Assembly: GCA_937860165.1 (NCBI GenBank)
Contig: CALMBE010000012.1
Span: 1-12,245, forward strand
DNA length: 12,245 bases
Source of the DNA: an uncultured Planctomycetaceae bacterium
Lineage (GTDB): Bacteria; Planctomycetota; Planctomycetia; Pirellulales; Lacipirellulaceae
Direction: 5' to 3'
The translations under genes were made by a program, and so were the position numbers. The notes beneath the pieces are model-generated. The model searched no databases. It was not told the DNA's origin and saw nothing but the letters and a program-made list of their open reading frames with translations. Below, piece after piece: positions 8,511 to 12,245 of the stretch (its first letter is position 1; every line of letters begins with the position of its first letter).

Positions 8511-8582
8511 TTAGCACTTTGCCAATCTCTAATCCCCAGTCCCCGTTATCTCTGTTTTTCGTGGTAACTATTTCATCTTAGT

Positions 8583-8594
8583 AATAACGTTATT
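8583..8594. promoter_or_regulatory. AT-rich 12-bp palindrome just upstream of the first phosphorylase
   Basis: The sequence aataacgttatt is a perfect palindrome ending 8 bases before ATG 8603, where a ribosome site would normally be. No Shine-Dalgarno sequence is present. Position and symmetry suit a repressor operator or an mRNA structure at the start codon. This is inference only. Confidence 0.35.
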
Positions 8595-8602
8595 TGCAAA
8601 CC

Positions 8603-9436
8603 ATGTTAGACCTCTACGATCAAATACAATCAGCCGCCGGTGCGATTCGCAAACAGTGGGATCACACTCCGCGCGCTGGTATCATTCTCGGCACTGGACT
8701 AGGGGGTTTCGCGGACCGGATCGAAACGTCGGTGGCCATTGATTACGAAGACATTCCCCACTTCCCACGCTCCACGGCAGTGAGTCATCGTGGCAGATTC
8801 GTGTGCGGGAAACTCGAAGGAGTCCCCGTAGTGGCCATGGAAGGAAGATTCCACCAGTACGAGGGCTACCCGCTCAAGCAAATCACACTCCCGGTACGTG
8901 TGATGAAAGCACTGGGAGCGGAATTATTAATCGTCACTCATGCCGTCGGAGGGATGAACCCACTGTATGTACCTGGCGATGTCATGATTATCGACGACCA
9001 AATCAATCTCATGGGTGATAATCCACTAGTCGGGATCAACGACGATCGCCTCGGTCCACGATTTCCCGACATGAGTGCTCCCTACACGCCAGAACTGATT
9101 GCCGTGGGACAGGAAATCGCGCGCTTGCAAAACTTTCCCGTGCAGCGCGGCGTGATGGTGGCAGTCACGGGTCCGAATCTCGAAACCCGCGCCGAGTATC
9201 GTTTTCTGCGGCTCATCGGAGCCGATGTCGTCGGAATGTCGACGGTTCCAGAAGTAATCGTCGCAGTCCACAGCGGGATGCGGGTATTGGGCTTGTCGGT
9301 GGTGACCGATATGTGTCTCCCCGACTCGCTCAAACCGGCGAATGTGGAAGAAATCATCGCCGTGGCCAACTCGGCTGAACCCAAGTTGCGGGCATTGGTG
9401 ACGGGAATCTTGGCACACGAACGAGCACGGGGATAA
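8603..9436 (+). CDS. Purine nucleoside phosphorylase paralog 1, with altered specificity residues
   Basis: This 277-residue enzyme is of the trimeric (human PNP/PunA) type and should cleave a purine nucleoside with phosphate to the base and pentose-1-phosphate. Family marks are the phosphate loop GTGLGG (30-35), GRFHQYEGYP (81-90), RFPDMS (153-158), GPNLETRAEYR (190-200) with Glu194, and GMSTVPEV (211-218). Compared with human PNP, Thr31 replaces Ser33, His113 replaces Asn115, Asp236 replaces the base-selecting Asn243, and Val248 replaces His257, which contacts the ribose 5'-OH. Thr, Asp and Val at the phosphate loop, base and 5' sites match those of methylthioadenosine phosphorylase, but Glu194 is PNP-like. 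Adenosine or a 5'-modified nucleoside is a plausible substrate (inference). ATG 8603 is chosen over a TTG at 8594. The stop is 6 bp before the second phosphorylase, indicating co-transcription. Confidence 0.92.
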   Translation: MLDLYDQIQSAAGAIRKQWDHTPRAGIILGTGLGGFADRIETSVAIDYEDIPHFPRSTAVSHRGRFVCGKLEGVPVVAMEGRFHQYEGYPLKQITLPVRVMKALGAELLIVTHAVGGMNPLYVPGDVMIIDDQINLMGDNPLVGINDDRLGPRFPDMSAPYTPELIAVGQEIARLQNFPVQRGVMVAVTGPNLETRAEYRFLRLIGADVVGMSTVPEVIVAVHSGMRVLGLSVVTDMCLPDSLKPANVEEIIAVANSAEPKLRALVTGILAHERARG

Positions 9437-9442
9437 TCGGCC

Positions 9443-10273
9443 ATGCGGGATTGGGCAAACAGAATATCGGAATCCGCTATCGCCGTGCGAAAGCATTGGG
9501 ACACATCGCCACGGGTGGGAATCGTTCTTGGTTCGGGACTGGGTGAACTTGCCACTCAAATCTCTGTCGAGAAAGTGATCGACTACGCCACGATCCCACA
9601 TTTCCCTAAGCCAACCGCCATGGGCCACAAGGGCCAACTCGTTTGCGGGCAACTTGAGGATGTTCCAGTCGTTGCCTTCCAGGGGCGTTTTCACCTCTAC
9701 GAAGGTTATACCGCTCAGCAAGCAGCTATCCCAGCGCGGCTGAGCCGCGCGCTGGGGGCTGATACGCTCATAGTTTCCAATGCCGCAGGAGGGTTGAACC
9801 CGCATTTTGCTGTTGGCGATGTCATGTTGATCGACGACCAGATCAATTTGATGTTTGCCAACCCCTTGATCGGAATCAACGACGACCAGCTTGGACCCCG
9901 ATTTCCCGACATGTCCTCCCCCTATGATCGAGAGTTGCTCGACACAGCCACACAAGTCGCACGTCGTGCGGATTTCAATGTCCATTGCGGGGTCTATGTG
10001 GCGATGCGCGGTCCCACTTACGAGACTCGGGCCGAGTATCGCATGGCCCGTCGGATCGGTGGCGATGCCGTCGGAATGTCGACCGTCCCCGAAGTAATTG
10101 CCGCCCGGCACGCGGGAATGCGAGTACTCGGATTGTCCACGATCACCAATGTTGGATCCCCCGACGCCCCCTGCGGAACCTCAGGACACGATGTGATCGC
10201 TGCCGCTGCTACCGCCGCCGGCAAGCTATCGAAAATCGTGCGCGGTGTCTTGGCAACTCTCGGAACCGTGTAA
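9443..10273 (+). CDS. punA: Purine nucleoside phosphorylase paralog 2, canonical 6-oxopurine type
   Basis: This 276-residue trimeric-type purine nucleoside phosphorylase should act on inosine, guanosine and their deoxy forms. The complete active-site set is visible: Ser31 in LGSGLG, His62 in GHKGQ, GRFHLYEGY (81-89), SNAAGGLNP (112-120), Phe154 in RFPDMS, Glu194 in PTYETRAEYR, Ser213 in GMSTVPE, Asn236 in STITN and His249 in SGHDV. These correspond to human Ser33, His64, His86/Tyr88, Asn115, Phe159, Glu201, Ser220, Asn243 and His257. It aligns without gaps to paralog 1 through residue 236, with about 140 identities by hand count (about 59%). The C-terminal part differs more and has a one-residue length shift. 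It starts 6 bp after paralog 1 and ends 13 bp before deoA, so the three are probably one operon. The symbol punA is by family; the name varies among genomes. Confidence 0.94.
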   Translation: MRDWANRISESAIAVRKHWDTSPRVGIVLGSGLGELATQISVEKVIDYATIPHFPKPTAMGHKGQLVCGQLEDVPVVAFQGRFHLYEGYTAQQAAIPARLSRALGADTLIVSNAAGGLNPHFAVGDVMLIDDQINLMFANPLIGINDDQLGPRFPDMSSPYDRELLDTATQVARRADFNVHCGVYVAMRGPTYETRAEYRMARRIGGDAVGMSTVPEVIAARHAGMRVLGLSTITNVGSPDAPCGTSGHDVIAAAATAAGKLSKIVRGVLATLGTV

Positions 10274-10274
10274 T

Positions 10275-10279
10275 AGGAA
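10275..10279 (+). promoter_or_regulatory. Ribosome binding site of deoA
   Basis: AGGAA lies 7 bases before ATG 10287, in the 13-bp gap after the second phosphorylase. It decides the start of deoA against the in-frame upstream start at 10245, which would overlap the phosphorylase. Confidence 0.7.
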
Positions 10280-10286
10280 TTCGTTC

Positions 10287-11570
10287 ATGAATCCTGTCTG
10301 GATCATTGCCAAGAAACGCGATGGCGAAGAATTGTCTTCGCAGGATATCGGCACATTCATCTCGGGATATGCCGCGGGCAAAATCCCCGATTATCAAATG
10401 TCGGCCCTGGCAATGGCGATTTATCTTCGCGGCATGTCGACCGCCGAGATTGCCGCGCTCACCGATCACATGCTCGCCTCGGGGGCCCGATTTACGTGGC
10501 CTTCGGGAGGAACGCCCAAAGTCGACAAACATTCGACCGGTGGCATCGGCGATAAAGTGTCGCTCCCCCTCGCCCCCATGCTCGCTTGTTGCGGCCTTCA
10601 GGTGCCGATGATATCCGGTCGTGGCCTGGGCGCCACGGGGGGAACGCTTGACAAGCTCGAAGCCATCCCCGGCTTTCGCACGAATCTATCCCTGGACGAA
10701 ATGCGTGCCGTCACCGAACGGGTCGGCTGTGTCATCAGCGGCGCCACTGCCGATCTGGTCCCTGCTGATCGCAAACTCTATGCCCTCCGCGACGTGACCG
10801 CCACGGTCCCTTCAATTCCGCTCATCACGGCGAGCATCATGAGCAAGAAACTCGCCGAGGGGCTCGAGGCCCTGGTACTCGATGTAAAATTCGGCAGCGG
10901 GGCCTTCATGAAAACTGCTGAATTGGCCCGTCAGTTGGCCCGCTCGATGGTCAACACCGGCCAGCGAATGAATGTGCCAACCACTGCCCTCCTGACCGAT
11001 ATGAACCAACCCTTAGGTCGGATGGCTGGCAATGCTGTCGAGGTTGATGAGTCAGTCGCCGCCCTCGAAGGCCGGGGGCCTGCCGATCTCATGGAAGTGA
11101 CGCTGGCCTTGGGTGCGGAACTGTTAGTTTCGACCCGCAAAGCCGAAACCGTCGAATCGGCCCGGCAGCAATTGCAGCAAACGATCGACTCCGGTGCGGC
11201 CCGCGAAAAATTCGCCGAGATGGTCGCCGCCCAGGGTGGCAATCTCGACGCCCCTCGATCGGTCGCCCCGGCCAGTGAAGTCAAGACGCACCAAGCAGGT
11301 TTTATTTCCAGGATGGATACCGAAAAACTTGGCCAAGCCGTGATCGCCATGCGAGGGGGCCGCAAACAACTGGGCGACCTGCTCGATCTGTCGACCGGTT
11401 TTGAAATGCTCGTGCGTTTGGGCGACCGAGTAGAAACAGGTCAGCCCCTTGCGAAACTCTTTGCCCCGGCGAATGTCGCCGAGGAAGGCCGCCAACTTTT
11501 GCTCGCGGCGATAGAAATCGCCGAAGAGTCACCTGTGCTTGGCCCGTTGATTCTCGAGCACGTCGGGTAA
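10287..11570 (+). CDS. deoA: Thymidine / pyrimidine-nucleoside phosphorylase
   Basis: This 427-residue enzyme is of the nucleoside phosphorylase family II (DeoA/Pdp). It converts thymidine, deoxyuridine or uridine plus phosphate to the base and pentose-1-phosphate. The N-terminal helical domain (about 1-65) is followed by the phosphate-binding loop KHSTGGIGDK (81-90), with His82. The family signature SGRGLGATGGTLDKLE occupies 110-125. Arg168 in ALRDVTATV, Ser183 in TASIMSKK and Lys187 match the pyrimidine-binding Arg171, Ser186 and Lys190 of the E. coli enzyme. The C-terminal alpha/beta domain (from about 330) ends normally at residue 427, close to the usual 430-440. It is the last gene of the salvage cluster and follows the second purine phosphorylase by 13 bp. 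Whether it is thymidine-specific (DeoA) or broad (Pdp) cannot be settled by eye. No terminator is seen in the 24 bp before the convergent toxin gene. Confidence 0.95.
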   Translation: MNPVWIIAKKRDGEELSSQDIGTFISGYAAGKIPDYQMSALAMAIYLRGMSTAEIAALTDHMLASGARFTWPSGGTPKVDKHSTGGIGDKVSLPLAPMLACCGLQVPMISGRGLGATGGTLDKLEAIPGFRTNLSLDEMRAVTERVGCVISGATADLVPADRKLYALRDVTATVPSIPLITASIMSKKLAEGLEALVLDVKFGSGAFMKTAELARQLARSMVNTGQRMNVPTTALLTDMNQPLGRMAGNAVEVDESVAALEGRGPADLMEVTLALGAELLVSTRKAETVESARQQLQQTIDSGAAREKFAEMVAAQGGNLDAPRSVAPASEVKTHQAGFISRMDTEKLGQAVIAMRGGRKQLGDLLDLSTGFEMLVRLGDRVETGQPLAKLFAPANVAEEGRQLLLAAIEIAEESPVLGPLILEHVG

Positions 11571-11594
11571 CACTGGAAATAAATAGCGACGAAA

Positions 11595-11891
11595 CTACAC
11601 TCTTTTCTTCCAATATCCAGGTCGACGCTTGACATGTGCAATCGCCACGACAGTAACGAGTGTGGTTTCACGAAAGTAAACAATCAGAAATGGGTATTTT
11701 TGCAGTCGGTAGTATTGGCACCCTGCAAAAGTCCTGGCAAACCGATCCGGTAATTGAAGGATTTTTTCAATCCCCACATCGACCTCAGATGCAAACCCTA
11801 TTGCGGCTGCGTGACTCCGTACAGAATACCAATCGAAGGCCTCGTTGAATTCTTCATGTGCTTCAGCAGAAAAAAAGATCTCAACTGCCAT
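11595..11891 (-). CDS. Type II toxin, RelE/ParE family
   Basis: This 98-residue basic protein has the RelE/ParE toxin layout: an N-terminal strand VEIFFSAEAHEEF, a helix-turn-helix pair around 14-46 (FNEAFDWY), and a C-terminal sheet with YYRLQKYPFLIVYFR (60-74) and VVAIAHVKRRPGYW (81-94). The closing HxxRRPGYW is typical of the ParE-like branch (PF05016). Members either cleave ribosome-bound mRNA or poison gyrase, and sequence alone does not say which applies here. An upstream in-frame start at 12017 would add 42 residues unlike any toxin N-terminus. ATG 11891 instead overlaps the antitoxin end by 11 bp, implying translational coupling. The gene ends 24 bp from the convergent deoA stop, so read-through antisense transcripts are possible. 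Confidence 0.9.
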   Translation of the reverse strand: MAVEIFFSAEAHEEFNEAFDWYSVRSHAAAIGFASEVDVGIEKILQLPDRFARTFAGCQYYRLQKYPFLIVYFRETTLVTVVAIAHVKRRPGYWKKRV

Positions 11892-12117
11892 AGCCGATCC
11901 GCTCAAGGGCTTCTTCTCGAATCTTTGACCAGGCAAGAGTCGGAGCAGTGCCTTGGACAACGTCGCCAACGCGCCGCAATAGCTCCTGTTCCCAATCGGC
12001 ATGAAGGGGCAATTCACTTTCTGGAGGAACCGAGTTCCATAAAGCCTCGATCAATCGCAATCGATCTTCCGGAGGAAGTTGTTCCGCGGCTCCCAGGATG
12101 GATTCATAATTTCTCAT
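11881..12117 (-). CDS. Type II antitoxin, putative addiction module component (Unstab_antitox type)
   Basis: This 78-residue acidic protein resembles the small addiction-module antitoxins of PF09720/TIGR02574. The recognisable core is the N-terminal segment ILGAAEQLPPEDRLRLIEAL (7-26) followed by WNSVPPES (27-34), and the C-terminal part 41-75 is a charged helix with W-x-x-E-L-x-R-R and a final EEALERIG. It should bind and neutralise the toxin encoded immediately downstream and probably repress their shared promoter, as usual for such pairs. ATG 12117 is preferred over the start at 12198 because GAGGA lies 6 bases before it and the homologous region begins there. The last codons overlap the toxin start (11881-11891). 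Confidence 0.9.
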   Translation of the reverse strand: MRNYESILGAAEQLPPEDRLRLIEALWNSVPPESELPLHADWEQELLRRVGDVVQGTAPTLAWSKIREEALERIGYGS

Positions 12118-12123
12118 ACTTAA

Positions 12124-12128
12124 TCCTC
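12124..12128 (-). promoter_or_regulatory. Ribosome binding site of the antitoxin
   Basis: Read on the minus strand, GAGGA stands 6 bases before ATG 12117. This supports the short 78-residue antitoxin over the longer in-frame version starting at 12198. Confidence 0.7.
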
Positions 12129-12216
12129 GGCTTTCGGTTCGACAATCACGATTTGACGAACTACAGTGAGCTAATCGGTGATCTAAGGGGTGACTCAAGA
12201 ATAACTTCCGTAGACT

Positions 12217-12242
12217 ACGCCAACGGCGTTTCAGCTTTCAGC
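12217..12242. repeat. Hairpin plus tandem heptamer at the right edge
   Basis: The sequence acgcc-aac-ggcgt (12217-12229) can form a 5-bp stem. It is followed by two copies of tttcagc (12229-12235 and 12236-12242). It resembles a dispersed intergenic repeat of planctomycete genomes, but that is recollection rather than a search result. The region upstream of the antitoxin (12118-12216) probably also contains the toxin-antitoxin promoter, which could not be placed. Confidence 0.4.
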
Positions 12243-12245
12243 CCA

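Larger units (their letters stand above)
8410..8567. mobile_element. MITE-like element bounded by inverted repeats
   Basis: The sequence ttaccacgaaa (8410-8420) is matched by its exact reverse complement at 8557-8567; extending inward gives 14 of 15 matching bases. The enclosed DNA has a 12-bp direct repeat taagtcgttagt (8439-8450 and 8453-8464), two tandem copies of ggtcagt (8467-8480) and a 12-bp palindrome. It encodes nothing and sits between deoC and the first phosphorylase. No target-site duplication is evident, so calling it a mobile element is inference from structure. A degenerate intergenic repeat or a cruciform-forming regulatory segment is equally possible. Confidence 0.4.

Noticed and set aside
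9026..10111. Minus-strand open frame of 361 codons across both purine phosphorylases
   Set aside because: It is a shadow of the two paralogs. Its internal repetition simply mirrors their similarity on the other strand, and no known family is visible.
11892..12017. N-terminal extension of the toxin
   Set aside because: It lies inside the antitoxin gene in another frame and adds residues unlike RelE/ParE proteins; the start at 11891 gives the standard overlapping arrangement.

Overview
The window looks like a chromosomal segment of a planctomycete, most likely from the Pirellulales group. This is inferred from moderate GC content, genes that often lack a clear Shine-Dalgarno site, a very large secreted alpha-2-macroglobulin with a Trp/Tyr-rich insert, and intergenic repeat-like palindromes. 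Nothing in the sequence fixes the genus.

Layout: (1) Positions 1-5707 on the minus strand hold one uninterrupted reading frame of at least 1902 residues, a secreted thioester-type alpha-2-macroglobulin whose C-terminus lies beyond the left edge. (2) A 338-bp divergent spacer separates it from (3) a plus-strand polyprenyl-phosphate sugar-1-phosphate transferase of the WcaJ type (6046-7458), which starts an exopolysaccharide or glycan repeat unit on the lipid carrier. (4) A nucleoside-salvage cluster follows on the plus strand: deoC (7683-8405), a 197-bp spacer with a MITE-like inverted-repeat element, two tandem paralogous trimeric-type purine nucleoside phosphorylases (8603-9436 and 9443-10273), and a pyrimidine/thymidine phosphorylase, deoA (10287-11570). 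The last three genes are spaced 6 and 13 bp apart and look co-transcribed. (5) On the minus strand, converging on deoA, is a compact type II toxin-antitoxin pair: an Unstab_antitox-type antitoxin and a RelE/ParE-type toxin with an 11-bp gene overlap. (6) The right edge has a short hairpin plus a tandem 7-mer that resembles a dispersed repeat.

How the genes work together: the phosphorylases release bases from purine and pyrimidine (deoxy)nucleosides as (deoxy)ribose-1-phosphate. After a phosphopentomutase step not encoded here, DeoC splits deoxyribose-5-phosphate into acetaldehyde and glyceraldehyde-3-phosphate. The most interesting signal is in the tandem phosphorylases. They are about 59% identical by hand count over their first 236 residues. 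The second keeps the Glu/Asn/His set of 6-oxopurine phosphorylases. The first has Asp in place of the base-selecting Asn, Val in place of the ribose-5'-OH His, and Thr in the phosphate loop, all resembling methylthioadenosine phosphorylase. This suggests a duplicated phosphorylase with a shifted substrate range.
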